DNA from: VRUE01 sp963816785 | Lineage (GTDB): Bacteria; Actinomycetota; Thermoleophilia; Solirubrobacterales; 70-9 | Length of the DNA stretch: 64,000 nt | Reading direction: 5' to 3' | Assembly: GCA_963816785.1 (NCBI GenBank) | Contig: CAWFLL010000004.1 | Span: 124,001-188,000, forward strand | Shown here: positions 36,951 to 47,991 of the stretch, piece after piece | How positions within the stretch are numbered: the stretch's first letter is position 1 | Layout of the letters: every line of letters starts with the position of its first letter | Translations under genes and position numbers: made by a program | Notes under the pieces: generated by a model | Database searches by the model: none | What the model saw: the letters and a program-made list of their open reading frames with translations, nothing else | What the model was told of the DNA's origin: nothing

Positions 36951-37857
36951 ACAGCTTCGGCAACTCGTGGCCGCGCAGGTAGGCGTCGGCCGCCATCGGC
37001 TTGCCGCCCTCCGGCTGCACGACCTCGAGGCGCAGGGCCCCCTGACCGCAGCCGAGCAGCAGATGCCCCCCACTCGGCGCGAACATCACCCTTGCGGACC
37101 GCGGCGTCGACCGCACGCGCGCGCCCCACTCCGAGGCGCTTGCCGTCTGCCGTCTCAAGGTAGGCGCCGACATGGGGCGTCAGGGCGCGAACCGTCCTCT
37201 CCAGCTCTGCGGCGGGACGCGAGGGATCGAGGCGCCGCTCCGAGGGGTCGATCTTCTCGGCGTATGTAGCCTCTTCCTCGACCTGCTCCTCGAAGCGCAG
37301 CTCGCCGGCCTCCATCAGGTCGAGGCTCCTGACGAGCAGCTCGGCCCCGATCTCCTGCAGCCGCCGAGAGCAACGTCCCGAAGTCGTCATCGGGATCGAT
37401 CGCGATCACCTCGCGGAGGGCGACGGGGCCGGAGTCGAGGCCGGCCGTGAGCCTCATCACGCTGACCCCGGTCCGCTCGTCGGCGGCCATGACCGCCCGC
37501 TCGATCGGCGCCGCGCCGCGCCAGCGGGGAAGCAGGGACGGGTGAAGGTTGATCAGCTGCAACTCGCTCAGCAGCGGCTCGCGAATCAGCTGGCCGAAGG
37601 CGCAGACGAGGACCGCCTCGGGCCGGATCGCGCGAGTCCGCTCCAGCACCGGCTCGTCGTTGACGTCCTCGGCCTGCACCAGCTCGATCCCGAGCTCGGC
37701 CGCGGCTTCCGCGGCCGGCGGCGCCTGGGTCTGCCTGCCCCGGCCTCGGGGGCGATCGGGGGGCGTGACGACGAGGAGCGGCCGATGCCGGCTCTTCGCC
37801 AGGCGGTCGCAGCACCGCCGCCGCGAACTCGGAGGTCCCGAGGTAGGCGGTCCTCAC
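36949..37857 (-). pseudogene. fmt: methionyl-tRNA formyltransferase, several frameshifts
   Basis: Fmt formylates initiator Met-tRNA. The GTG at 37857 gives VRTAYLGTSEFAAAVLR, and the total span (909 nt) is the normal gene length. Similarity then hops frames: 'EAVLVCAFGQLIREPLLS', 'INLHPSLLPRWRGAAPIERA' (formyl-folate site) and 'TGVSVMRLTAGLDSG' in one, 'IGAELLVRSLDLMEAGEL' and 'LTPHVGAYLETADGKRLGV' in the next, and 'GALRLEVVQPEGGKPM' in a third. Breaks fall near 37800, 37385 and 37090. Its GTG overlaps the def stop (GTGA). Confidence 0.85.
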
Positions 37858-38501
37858 GCGTCGGTTCGGGGCTCGCGATGGGCGAGGGTCGGATTGCGCC
37901 TCGTCCCCGCCCTCGCTCGGCGGGCTGTAGCTGCCGCCTTCGCGCAGCGCCCGCAGCGCGCGCCTTGCGCTGCTCGCGGGGGGCCCGGTCGAGGATCAGG
38001 ACCCCGTCCAGATGATCGATCTCGTGCTGGAGGATGCGGGCCTCGAGCCCCGATGCCTCGATCGTGACCGGCTGCCCGTCGACATCGAGGCCGCTGAGCC
38101 GCGCATGGAGCGGCACGCTCGACGTCCATCGCCACCCCGGGAAGGCTGAGGCAGCCCTCCTCGGCGACCACCGCATCGTCTGACAGCCACTCGATCGACG
38201 GGTTCACCAGCGCCGTCGGCTCGGCCTGGGGGCCTGCCTGGAAGACCAACAGCCGGCGCAGGAGCCCGACCTGGGTGGCGGCCAGTCCGACGCCCAGCCC
38301 GTCGCGCATGATCCCGATCATCCTCTCCACCTCGCCCCGCAGCTCGGGGCAGAAATCAGTCACCGGCGAGGCCCTGCTCTTGAGGACCGGGTCGCCGAAC
38401 TTGATCACCTGCGCGAGCGCGGCTTCGCGGCGCTCCAGCAGCTCCTCTTCGATCCTCTCGCGCTCGGCCTGCTCGTGGCCGACAGCCTGCTCATCGCTCA
38501 T
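37854..38501 (-). pseudogene. def: peptide deformylase, frameshifted
   Basis: Def removes the N-formyl group from new proteins. MSDEQAVGHEQAERERIEEE begins at the ATG 38501. All three metalloprotease motifs are readable: 'GVGLAATQVG', 'EEGCLSLPG' and 'LQHEIDHLDG', but the last is in a different frame from the first two, with a break near 38120 and another before the stop. The net length (648 nt) is a multiple of three, so the indels roughly cancel. The first 30 residues form an extra charged helix before the usual start. Confidence 0.85.
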
Positions 38502-38512
38502 AAGATGAATTC

Positions 38513-38572
38513 CTCGCGCTTCGCTCGCTTCGCAGGACACCAGATTTCGATGCTTGCTCACTCCGCGCTCAA
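38513..38572 (-). repeat. junction repeat copy between priA and def
   Basis: Plus-strand reading CTCGCGCTTCGCTCGCTTCGC ... GCTTGCTCACTCCGCGCTCA. It lies in the 98-base gap, starting 11 bases upstream of the def ATG. Confidence 0.8.
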
Positions 38573-38599
38573 GCGATTGTATGGATCGGACCGACTGCC

Positions 38600-40792
38600 C
38601 TATTGCGGATCGACGTCGACGCCGATCGCGACCTCCCGCAGGGCGCGGTCGGAGGCCAGGCGCTCGACCGTCTGACCGACCGCGGCGACCGTTCCCTCGC
38701 GGTCCTCGGCCTTGGTAAGCAGCCGCCGCCGGTGGCGGCTGCGGACCCGGAACATCGGCGCGGGGCCGAGCAGATCGGTTCCGTCGGGAAGGCATTCGGC
38801 AAGGCCGGCGGCGAGCAGCGCGGCGGCCTCCTCCAGCCGCGCCTCGGACTCCGAGCGCAGCACGACCCTCACCAGGTGTGAGAACGGCGGATAGCGGAGC
38901 GCGCGGCGGCGCTCGATCTCCTCGCTGAGGAACCCCGCGGCATCGTGGTGGGCGGCGTGGGCGACGCTGGGGGAGCCCGGCGCCAGTGTCTGCACGATCA
39001 CCCTCCCCCCCGCCTCGCCGCGCCCGCTGCGGCCGGCGAGCTGCGTGATCATCGCGAAGGTCCGCTCGGCGGCGCGGAAGTCGGGGAAGCGCAGGGTGGC
39101 GTCGGCGTCGACGATCGCGCTCAGGGTCACCTCGGGGAAGTCGTGCCCCTTGGCGACCATCTGGGTGCCGACCAGGACCGCGCTCTCCGCCTCGCCGAAG
39201 CCGGCGAGGATGCGGGCGTGCGCGCCCCGGCCGAGCGCGACGTCGGAGTCGAGCCGGAAGACCGGCATCGGGTCGAGCTTCCGCGCAAGCAGGGCCTCCA
39301 GCTGCTCGGTCCCGGCGCCGGCCTGGGATAGCGTCGTCGATCCGCAGTCGGGGCATGCCCGGGGCAGCGGCTCGGCATGGGCGCAGTGGTGGCAGACGAG
39401 CCGCCCCGCGTGGCGGTGGACGATGGTCGACACGTCGCAGTTCGGGCATCCCCAGTGACGACCGCAGGAGCGGCAGTTGAGCCACGGTGCAAAGCCGCGC
39501 CGGTTGACCATCACGATCGCCTTCTCGCCGCGGCGCCGCACCTCCTCGAGGGCCTCCCAGGTGGCCGGGTCAAGCGGCCCCGAGCGGGGGTCTGTGCCGC
39601 GCATGTCGACGACCGCCACCGGGGGCATCCGCCGTCCATCGATCCGCTGCGGCAGGGCCAGCCGCGGCAGCTCGAGCCAGGTCTCCGGCCGCGGAGTCGC
39701 GGTGCCCGCGACCAGTACCGCGCCGCAGTCCTCAGCCCGCCGCCGAGCCACCGTGCGCGCGTCGTAGCTGGGGTCCCCGTCCTGCTTGTAGGAGGGATCG
39801 TGCTCCTCGTCGATCACGATCAGGGAGAGGTCGCGGACGGGGGCGAACACCGCCGATCGAGGCCCGACGCAGACGCTGGCCTCTCCGTTCCTCAGCCGCA
39901 GCCACTCGTCGTAGCGCTCCCCCGCTGACAGCGCCGAATGCAGCACCGCGATGCGGTCGCCGAGCCGGGCCCGGAAGCGCACCACGGCCTGGGGGGCGAG
40001 GCCGATCTCGGGAACGAGGACGATCGCCCCCGCTCCCCTTGCCAGCGCCGCCTCGACCGCGGCCAGGTAGACCTCGGTCTTGCCCGAGCCGGTGACCCCG
40101 TGCAGGAGCATCTCGCGCGGTGCCCAACGATTGGCGCCGTCGAGGGCGGCGACGATCGACTCCACCGCGCGCCGCTGCTCGCTCAACAACACCGGCCGCG
40201 CTGCGGCGGCGCCGAGGTGAGGCTGCTCAGGGCGGCGGCGGACGCGCGAGCTGCGGGTGACGATCAGCCCGCGCTGCTCGAGCCTGCGCAGCACCTGGCG
40301 ATCCGCGCCGACCGCCGCGGCGAGCTCGCGCCCCGACATCTCTCCGCCGCGGAGCGCCTCCAGCGCGGCGCGCTGGCGGGCGCCCAGCCTCCCCCCGGCC
40401 GCCAGCGCCTGCTCGCCGGCGGCTGCGATCTCTGCCCGCAGCTCGGAACGCGATCGAACCCGGGATCGAGACGGGCCGGTCCCCGGCGGCAGCACCAGCT
40501 GCAGCCCCCGAGAGGGGGTCGAGCAGTACTCGCGGGAGACCCAGAGCCCGAGCTGCACCAGCTCGGCGGGGGCGCCGGACTCGAGTGCCTCGAGCGGCTC
40601 CGCGAGCCGCTCCGGAGGCAGCTCCGACTCCTCGGCGATGCCGACGACGACCCCGAGGGGACGCTGGTGGCCGAACGGGACGCGCACCACGCTGCCGACG
40701 CCGAGGCCGGCCATCTCCTCCGGGAGGCGGTAGTCGAACGGGCCCCGCAGAGCGCGGGCGGTGGTCAGCGGCTCAACCTTGGCGATCGCCAT
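38600..40792 (-). CDS. priA: primosomal protein N' (replication restart helicase)
   Basis: A 730 aa PriA with the 3'-DNA-binding N-terminus ('FDYRLPEEMAGLGVGSVVRV PFG'-type), Walker A 'GVTGSGKTEVYLAAV', the DEEH box 'VIDEEHDPSYKQDGDP' and four cysteine pairs of the zinc-binding insert ('CRSCGRHWGCPNCD', 'CHHC', 'CPDCG'). C-terminal motifs 'GTQMVAKGHDFPEVTL' and 'QLAGRSGRGEAGGRV' are intact. Upstream of def, as in most bacteria. It is uninterrupted although the adjoining genes are broken. Confidence 0.95.
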   Translation of the reverse strand: MAIAKVEPLTTARALRGPFDYRLPEEMAGLGVGSVVRVPFGHQRPLGVVVGIAEESELPPERLAEPLEALESGAPAELVQLGLWVSREYCSTPSRGLQLVLPPGTGPSRSRVRSRSELRAEIAAAGEQALAAGGRLGARQRAALEALRGGEMSGRELAAAVGADRQVLRRLEQRGLIVTRSSRVRRRPEQPHLGAAAARPVLLSEQRRAVESIVAALDGANRWAPREMLLHGVTGSGKTEVYLAAVEAALARGAGAIVLVPEIGLAPQAVVRFRARLGDRIAVLHSALSAGERYDEWLRLRNGEASVCVGPRSAVFAPVRDLSLIVIDEEHDPSYKQDGDPSYDARTVARRRAEDCGAVLVAGTATPRPETWLELPRLALPQRIDGRRMPPVAVVDMRGTDPRSGPLDPATWEALEEVRRRGEKAIVMVNRRGFAPWLNCRSCGRHWGCPNCDVSTIVHRHAGRLVCHHCAHAEPLPRACPDCGSTTLSQAGAGTEQLEALLARKLDPMPVFRLDSDVALGRGAHARILAGFGEAESAVLVGTQMVAKGHDFPEVTLSAIVDADATLRFPDFRAAERTFAMITQLAGRSGRGEAGGRVIVQTLAPGSPSVAHAAHHDAAGFLSEEIERRRALRYPPFSHLVRVVLRSESEARLEEAAALLAAGLAECLPDGTDLLGPAPMFRVRSRHRRRLLTKAEDREGTVAAVGQTVERLASDRALREVAIGVDVDPQ

Positions 40793-41383
40793 TCGGTTGA
40801 CGGTATGGAGAGACGCGGACGCCCACCGGCGCGGATATGCTGACCACCGTGGGGCTCAACCTCAGTCAGGGCGAGCAGTTGATCTTCCAGGGCCATCCGT
40901 CCTGGCGCGCGATACTCGGCTTCTACCTGAAAGGCATCGTGATCGCCGCGATCATCGGCGTCATCGCGAAGCTGTTCGGCGCCGGCAACAGCACCGTCTT
41001 CATGATCGTCCTCGTCGTGATCGCCCTGACCGTCCTGATCGGCTTCATCAAGCGGGTTGCGACGACCTACACGATCACCAACCGGCGCCTCAACATCAAG
41101 CGCGGGATCATCTCGCGTGAGGTCCAGGAGACCCGGTTGGAGCGGGTGCAGAACGTCAACTTCCAGCAGTCCGTATTCCAACGGGTGATGCAGATCGGCG
41201 ACGTCGATTTCGACACCGCCGCGACCGACGACTACAACTTCGTCTTCGCCGGGGTGGCCGACCCTGAGGCCGTCGTGCACCGGGTCGACCAGGCGACCGG
41301 CGCCTCCGCGGCCGGCACCCACGGCCTCGGCGAGGCCCAGCCTCCGGCTGGACGCTGCGGCGCCGCCTCAGGGCTAGGCGCGA

Positions 41384-42637
<1,254 letters not shown>

Positions 42638-42660
42638 GCGCGAAGCCTAGAGGAGAAGCC

Positions 42661-43974
42661 TCAGCGCCGGTCCCGCCGGGTGTGCGGCACGAAGTCGATC
42701 ACGAGCGGGACCCCCTCGAGGCCGTAAGTCTCGCGGAGCCTGTTCTCCAGGTGGTAGGCCCAGTCGCGGGTGATCAGGCGGCGGTCGTTGACCTGGATCG
42801 CGATCCGCGGCGGTCGCTCGCCCACCTGCGCGGCGTAGTAGAGGCGCAGGCGGCGGCCGCGGCGGGCGGGGGGCGGCGTCTTCGCGACGACGTCGGCGAC
42901 GAACCTGTTCAGCTCGGGGGTCGGGATCCGCTCGGCGGCCCTGTCGGCCAGCTCCAGCGCCTTCGGCAGGAGGTTGGCGACGTTGCGCCCGCGGGTCGCG
43001 GAGCAGGTGACGACCGCCGGGCGCAGCCGCAGCTTGCGCTCGACCCGGGCGCGGGCGTCGTCGATGTCGGTCGTCGTGATGTCCCACTTGTTGAGCGCCA
43101 GCAGCGTCGCGCAGCCCGCCCGCATCGCCAGCTCGGCGACGCGCAGGTCCTCGGCGGTGACTCCCTCGGACGCATCGCAGACGACGAGCGCAACGTCGGC
43201 CCGCTCGACCGCGCGCTCGGAGCGCAGCTGCGCGTAGTACTCGACCGACTCGCTCACCTTCGAGCGGCGGCGCAGGCCGGCGGTGTCGACGAGCAGGACG
43301 CGGCGGCCGTCCACCTCCAGCTCGGTGTCGATCGCGTCGCGGGTCGTCCCGGCCCGCTCGGAGACGATCGTCCGCTCGGCGCCGAGGAATGCGTTGACCA
43401 GCGAGGACTTGCCGGCATTTGGGCGCCCGACGACCGCGACCCGGACCGCCTCGTCGACCTCCTCGCGCCGCGGGCGGTCTCCGAGCAGCTCGACGATGCG
43501 GTCGAGCAGGTCGCCGGTGCCGAGCCCGTGCGTGGCGGAGACGCCGAGCGGGTCGCCGAGGCCGAGGGAGTGGAAGTCGGCGGTCAGGTGCTCGTCGCCA
43601 GGGTGGTCGACCTTGTTGACGGCGACCAGGACCGGGCGCTCGTTCCCGCGCAGCTCCTTCGCCACCTCGGCGTCCCCCGCGCGCACGCCGGCGGTCCCGT
43701 CGACGACGAGCAGGACGACGTCGGCCTCGGCGATCCCGAGCCGGGCCTGGCGGCGAACGTCCTCAGCCAGCTCGCTCTCGTCGGCGAGGTCGATCCCGCC
43801 GGTGTCGAGCAGCTCGAAGGCGACGCCGTTCCACTCGCAGGGGACGCGCTTGCGGTCGCGGGTGACGCCCGGATCCCTGTGGGTGACGGCCTCGCGGGCT
43901 CCGGCGAGGCGGTTGACGAGGCTGCTCTTGCCGACGTTCGGGAACCCGACCACCGCGACGGTCGGGACGCTCAC
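42661..43974 (-). CDS. der: ribosome-associated GTPase Der (EngA)
   Basis: A 437 aa double-GTPase for 50S assembly. The first G domain has 'GFPNVGKSSLVNRLAG' and 'DTGGID', 'NKVD'; the second 'GRPNAGKSSLVNAFLG', 'DTAGLRRRSKVSESVEYY' and 'NKWD'; the C-terminal KH-like domain ends 'YGLEGVPLVIDFVPHTRR'. The GTG start at 43974 overlaps the cmk stop as GTGA, so translation is coupled. Confidence 0.97.
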   Translation of the reverse strand: MSVPTVAVVGFPNVGKSSLVNRLAGAREAVTHRDPGVTRDRKRVPCEWNGVAFELLDTGGIDLADESELAEDVRRQARLGIAEADVVLLVVDGTAGVRAGDAEVAKELRGNERPVLVAVNKVDHPGDEHLTADFHSLGLGDPLGVSATHGLGTGDLLDRIVELLGDRPRREEVDEAVRVAVVGRPNAGKSSLVNAFLGAERTIVSERAGTTRDAIDTELEVDGRRVLLVDTAGLRRRSKVSESVEYYAQLRSERAVERADVALVVCDASEGVTAEDLRVAELAMRAGCATLLALNKWDITTTDIDDARARVERKLRLRPAVVTCSATRGRNVANLLPKALELADRAAERIPTPELNRFVADVVAKTPPPARRGRRLRLYYAAQVGERPPRIAIQVNDRRLITRDWAYHLENRLRETYGLEGVPLVIDFVPHTRRDRR

Positions 43975-44609
43975 GCCAGACCCCGCTCTCGGGCAAGCGC
44001 GACCACGCGCGCCACCACCTCGTCGAGCTGCTGGCCCGTGGTGTCGACCTCGACCGCGTCCTCCGCCGCCCGCAGGGCGCTGTGCTCGCGCCTGCGGTCG
44101 CGCTCGTCGCGCTCCATCTGCGAGGCCAGGACCGCCTCCTCATCCTCACCGGTCTGCGCCGCGCGGCGCCGGGCCCGCTCCTCGGGCGAGGCGGTGAGGA
44201 AGACCTTGAGCGGCGCGTCGGGGCTGACGACGGTGCCGATGTCCCGTCCCTCGGCGACGTAGCGCCCGGCCTCGATCAGGCGGCGCTGCCGCGCCACCAT
44301 CGCCTCCCGCACCGGCGGGTGGATCGAGACGCGCGAGGCCGCGGCGCTCGTCTCGGGATCGCGGATCGCGGCGCTGACGTCGCTCCCGTCGAGCGCCACC
44401 CGGCTGCCGTCGAGCTCGATCTCGAGCGAGGCCGCCAGCTCTCCCATCGCCTCGGCGTCGTCGAGGTCAACATCTCGCTCGATCCCGGCGAGGGCCACGC
44501 AGCGATACATCGCCCCCGAGTCGAGGTAGGTGAAGCCGAGCGCGTCGGCGACGCCTCTCGCGACGCTTGACTTTCCAGCCCCGGCGGGGCCGTCGATTGC
44601 GATCACCAT
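43971..44609 (-). CDS. cmk: cytidylate kinase
   Basis: A 212 aa CMP kinase: 'VIAIDGPAGAGKSSVARG' (P-loop), 'YLDSGAMYRCVAL', 'EGRDIGTVVSPDAPLKVFLTAS' and 'RRAAQTGEDEEAVLASQM'. The ATG at 44609 matches the family start; the open frame upstream has no similarity. It joins aroA and der in a common bacterial order, with an enoyl-CoA hydratase gene inserted between aroA and cmk. Confidence 0.96.
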   Translation of the reverse strand: MVIAIDGPAGAGKSSVARGVADALGFTYLDSGAMYRCVALAGIERDVDLDDAEAMGELAASLEIELDGSRVALDGSDVSAAIRDPETSAAASRVSIHPPVREAMVARQRRLIEAGRYVAEGRDIGTVVSPDAPLKVFLTASPEERARRRAAQTGEDEEAVLASQMERDERDRRREHSALRAAEDAVEVDTTGQQLDEVVARVVALARERGLA

Positions 44610-44649
44610 CGCGTCATCGCGCGGGAGGGTAGGTGACGGACAACCCGGG

Positions 44650-45501
44650 TCAGGAGTCCCCGGCCCGTCGCAGCCCCGGGGTGGTGGGCGCTCCGCCAAG
44701 ATCCCGGTCGGGGTGGTCGCGCTCGTCGAAGCGGCGCAGCCCCTCGAGTATCTCGGGGCCGGAGAGAAGCCTGTTGAAGCACTCGGCCTCGATCCGGAGC
44801 CCCTCGTCCAGCGGCCGCCCCCAGCCGCGCTCGGCGGCCTCGAGGTCGGTGTGGATCGCGGGCTGGGGAAGCTCGGCGATCTCGCCGGCGAGCTCGAGCG
44901 CCCGGTCGAGGCAGGCGCCGCTCGGGACGACCTCGTTGACGAGGCCGATCTCACGCGCCTCGGCGGCGTCGATGACGCGTCCGGTGATGATCAGCTCCAT
45001 CGCCCGCCGCCAGCCCACGATCCGCGGCAGTCGCTGGGTGCCGCCGTCGGCGAGGCCGATGTTCCAGCGGCGGCAGGTGACGCCGAAGCTGGCGTGCTCG
45101 TCGGCGATCGCGAGGTGGCACCAGCAGACCCACTCGAGGCCGCCGGCGTAGGCGACGCCGTTGACCGCCGCGATCGTCGGCTTGTGGATGTCGGTCCAGC
45201 GCGAGGGGCCGAGGATGCCGGGACGCTCGCCCCGGTTGTGCGCCTCGATCTCCTCGGCGGTGGTCGGGACGACCGGCTCCCCGTCGGCGAGGCTCTTGAG
45301 GTCGCCGCCGGCGCTGAAGGCGCGGTCGCCGGCGCCGGTGAGGATCCCCACCAACGCCTCCCCGTCGTCGCGGAACCGGGTCCATGCGTCGAGGAGCTCC
45401 CGGTGGGTGCGGGCGCCGATCGCGTTCATCCGCTCGGGGCGGTCGATCGTGATCACCGCGATCGGGCCGCGGCGCTCGTAGCGAATCTGCTCGTAGTCCA
45501 T
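44650..45501 (-). CDS. enoyl-CoA hydratase/isomerase family protein
   Basis: A 283 aa crotonase-fold protein. Oxyanion-hole segments are 'AFSAGGDLKSLADG' and 'AAVNGVAYAGGLEWVCWCHL', with 'GLADGGTQRLPRIVGWRRA' following. The catalytic glutamate positions differ between family members, so the exact reaction (hydration, isomerisation or other) cannot be named. Start MDYEQIRYER at 45501 or four codons earlier. It interrupts aroA-cmk. Confidence 0.87.
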   Translation of the reverse strand: MDYEQIRYERRGPIAVITIDRPERMNAIGARTHRELLDAWTRFRDDGEALVGILTGAGDRAFSAGGDLKSLADGEPVVPTTAEEIEAHNRGERPGILGPSRWTDIHKPTIAAVNGVAYAGGLEWVCWCHLAIADEHASFGVTCRRWNIGLADGGTQRLPRIVGWRRAMELIITGRVIDAAEAREIGLVNEVVPSGACLDRALELAGEIAELPQPAIHTDLEAAERGWGRPLDEGLRIEAECFNRLLSGPEILEGLRRFDERDHPDRDLGGAPTTPGLRRAGDS

Positions 45502-45515
45502 CCGGTCTCCCATCT

Positions 45516-46817
45516 CTATCCGGTCCGCGTGGCGCCGGCCAGGGCGGCGAGATCGGCCTCGAAGCCCGGGTAGCTGATCGCCGCCGCCTCCATGCCCTCG
45601 ACCTCGACGCCGGTCTCCGACGCGAGTCCGGCTATCGCCGCCATCATCGCGATCCGGTGATCGCCGTGGGAGTCGACCGCGCCGCCGCGCAGGCCGCCGC
45701 CGCCGCGCACCCTGAGGCCGTCATCGGTCGCCTCGACCTCGCCGCCGAGCGCGGTCAGCGCCTCGCACACCGTCGCGATCCGGTCGCTCTCCTTGCGGCG
45801 CAGCTCCTCCGCGTCGCGGATCGTCGTCTCGCCCTCCGCGAAGCAGGCGGCGAGCGCCGCCAGCGGCAGCTCGTCGATCGCTATCGGCACCTCGTCGCCC
45901 CCGATCTCGGTCCCGCGCAGCGCCGCGGCGCCGATCCGCAGGGTCCCGCTCGGCTCGCCGGTGAGGTCGGCCTCCTCGATCTCGGCCTCGGCGCCCATCC
46001 GGCCCAGGATCTCCAGCAGCCCGGTCCGGGTCGGGTTGAGGCCGACCCCGGTGAGGACCACCTCGCTGCCCGGCACAACCGATGCGGCGACGATGAAGAA
46101 CGCCGCCGCCGAGAAGTCGCCTGGGATCGCGATCTGGCCGGGCTCGAGGCTGGCCGCCGGGCGGATGGTGACGACGTCGCCGACGCGTCCGACCTCGGCC
46201 CCGGCTGCCGCCAGCATCCGCTCACTGTGGTCCCGGCTCGGGACCGGCTCGACGATCCGGGTCTCGCCCTCGGCCAGCAGGCCCGCGAGCAGCAGGCACG
46301 ACTTGACCTGGGCGCTCGCCACCGGCAGCTCGTATGTGATCCCCTCCAGCGGGGCGCCCTCGATCCGCAGCGGCGGCAGGCGGTCCTCCCGGCAGCTGAG
46401 CCTCGCGCCCATCTGCCGCAGCGGCGTCGCGATCCGATCCACCGGGCGGCGCCTGATCGAGTCGTCGCCGTCGAGGGTCCACGCACCGGTCTCCTGCCCG
46501 GCCAGCCAGCCCGGCAGGAGGCGAAGGAGGGTGCCGGCGTTGCCGACGTCGATGTCCGCGGGCGCGGCGCCGCGCAGGCCGACTCCGTCGATCGTGATCC
46601 GCGGCTCGATGCCTCCACCGGAGACTCCGTCGATGCGGGCGCCGAGGCTGGCGACGGCCTCCAGGGTCGAGCGCGTGTCGGCCGAGTCCAGATAGTTGCT
46701 GACTCTCGTCGTCCCCTCGGCCATCGCCGCGACCAGCGCGGCGCGGTGGGAGATCGACTTATCGGGCGGGGGCTGCAGCGTCCCCCGCAACGGGCCCGAT
46801 GGGTCGAAGCGGGTCAT
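45516..46817 (-). CDS. aroA: 3-phosphoshikimate 1-carboxyvinyltransferase (EPSP synthase)
   Basis: A 433 aa shikimate pathway enzyme. Motifs: 'PPDKSISHRAALVAAMAEG', 'VGNAGTLLRLLPGWLAG', 'PLRQMGARLSCREDRLPPL', 'RDHSERMLAAAGAE' and 'SDRIATVCEALTALGGEV'. The N-terminal 'GTLQPPPDKSISHR' Lys-Ser binds the substrate. It lies just downstream of tyrA in the aromatic cluster. Confidence 0.96.
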   Translation of the reverse strand: MTRFDPSGPLRGTLQPPPDKSISHRAALVAAMAEGTTRVSNYLDSADTRSTLEAVASLGARIDGVSGGGIEPRITIDGVGLRGAAPADIDVGNAGTLLRLLPGWLAGQETGAWTLDGDDSIRRRPVDRIATPLRQMGARLSCREDRLPPLRIEGAPLEGITYELPVASAQVKSCLLLAGLLAEGETRIVEPVPSRDHSERMLAAAGAEVGRVGDVVTIRPAASLEPGQIAIPGDFSAAAFFIVAASVVPGSEVVLTGVGLNPTRTGLLEILGRMGAEAEIEEADLTGEPSGTLRIGAAALRGTEIGGDEVPIAIDELPLAALAACFAEGETTIRDAEELRRKESDRIATVCEALTALGGEVEATDDGLRVRGGGGLRGGAVDSHGDHRIAMMAAIAGLASETGVEVEGMEAAAISYPGFEADLAALAGATRTG

Positions 46818-46838
46818 CGCAGCGCTCGCATCGGGGGC

Positions 46839-47924
46839 CTATTCCTCCGAGCCGACGACCGTGGCCGAGTGGCCCAGTCCCCGGACGAGCTCCAGGGCGC
46901 GCTCGGTCTGCTCCTCCCCGGCCACCCAGAGCGAGATCGCGCCCGACTTCATGTCCGGCGCCGGGTGGAGCGCCATGTCCTCGATGTTGACCCCGGCCTC
47001 ACCGAGGGCCAGCGCCAGCTCGGCGACGGTGCCGGGCCTGTTGGCGACGACGATCCGGAGCTCGGCCAGGGGCCCGGCGGAGAGCTCGGCCTCCTGCAGG
47101 CGCCGTCGCTCTTCGGCGGCGGCGCCGTGCCAGGCGGAGAGGGCGTCGCGGTCGCCGCCACGGATCAGCTCGGCCGCGTCGCGAAGCCTGCCGGCAGCGT
47201 CTTCGATCGCCGCCGCGACCGAGACCCGGTTGCTGGCGAGGATGTCGCCCCAGATCGCCGGGTTGGACCCGGCGACCCTGGTCGCGTCGCGGAAGCTCGG
47301 GCCGACCTCGGGCATCCGCTCGGAGTCCCGCGTCAGCTCCGCCGCCGCCTGGCCGACCAGCACGTTGGCGACGACATGGGGAAGGTGGCTGACGGTCGCC
47401 ATCAACCGGTCGTGCGCCTCGGCGGAGATCGCCTGCGGCCTCGCCCCGAGGTCGGTCAGCACACGCTGAAGGGCGTCGTAGAGCAGGCCGCTGGAGCGCT
47501 CGGTCGGGGTCAGGTACCAGCGCGCCCCGTCGAAGAGGTCGGCGCGGGCGTTCTCGACCCCGGCCGTCTCGGCGCCGGCCAGGGGGTGGCCGCCGATGAA
47601 GCGCTCGTCGTCCCCGAGGGCGGCGACGAGGTCGCGCTTGGTCGAGCCGACGTCGGTGACGACTGTCTCGGGGCCGCTCGCCTCAAGCGCGGCGCGAGCC
47701 AGCTCGGGCAGGGCGGCGACGGGCGCCGCACAGAAGACCGTGTCGGCCCCCGCGCAGGCCGCGGCGACGCTCTCCGAGCGGCGGTCGACGGCGCCGACCT
47801 CTACCGCGCGCTCGAGCGTGGCGGGGTCCGGGTCGAAGCCGACCACCTCGACGCCGGATCGCTCCCGGGCGGCGAGCCCGACCGAGCCCCCGATCAGGCC
47901 GACGCCGAGGACGGCGACGGTCAT
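46839..47924 (-). CDS. tyrA: prephenate dehydrogenase with C-terminal ACT domain
   Basis: A 361 aa TyrA making 4-hydroxyphenylpyruvate for tyrosine. The NAD site is 'VAVLGVGLIGGSVGLAARE'; 'GGHPLAGAETAGVENARADL' carries the substrate-binding HPLAG; 'MATVSHLPHVVANVLVGQAA' the conserved SHLPH. Residues ~285-360 are an ACT domain ('LRIVVANRPGTVAELALALG'), so feedback control by an amino acid, probably tyrosine, is likely. The ATG at 47924 follows a junction repeat. Confidence 0.94.
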   Translation of the reverse strand: MTVAVLGVGLIGGSVGLAARERSGVEVVGFDPDPATLERAVEVGAVDRRSESVAAACAGADTVFCAAPVAALPELARAALEASGPETVVTDVGSTKRDLVAALGDDERFIGGHPLAGAETAGVENARADLFDGARWYLTPTERSSGLLYDALQRVLTDLGARPQAISAEAHDRLMATVSHLPHVVANVLVGQAAAELTRDSERMPEVGPSFRDATRVAGSNPAIWGDILASNRVSVAAAIEDAAGRLRDAAELIRGGDRDALSAWHGAAAEERRRLQEAELSAGPLAELRIVVANRPGTVAELALALGEAGVNIEDMALHPAPDMKSGAISLWVAGEEQTERALELVRGLGHSATVVGSEE

Positions 47925-47930
47925 TACAAA

Positions 47931-47991
47931 TCCTCGCGCTTCGCTCGCTGCGCATAGAACCAGAGATGCTTGCTTGCTCGCTCCGCGCTCA
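47931..47991 (-). repeat. junction repeat copy between aroG and tyrA
   Basis: Plus-strand reading CTCGCGCTTCGCTCGCTGCGC ... GCTTGCTCGCTCCGCGCTCA. It begins 7 bases upstream of the tyrA ATG and supplies the stop codon (TGA) of the DAHP synthase gene at its other end. Confidence 0.8.

Noticed and set aside
42638..42660. SAM riboswitch upstream of metK
   Set aside because: The gap to der is only 23 bases, too short for any SAM aptamer.
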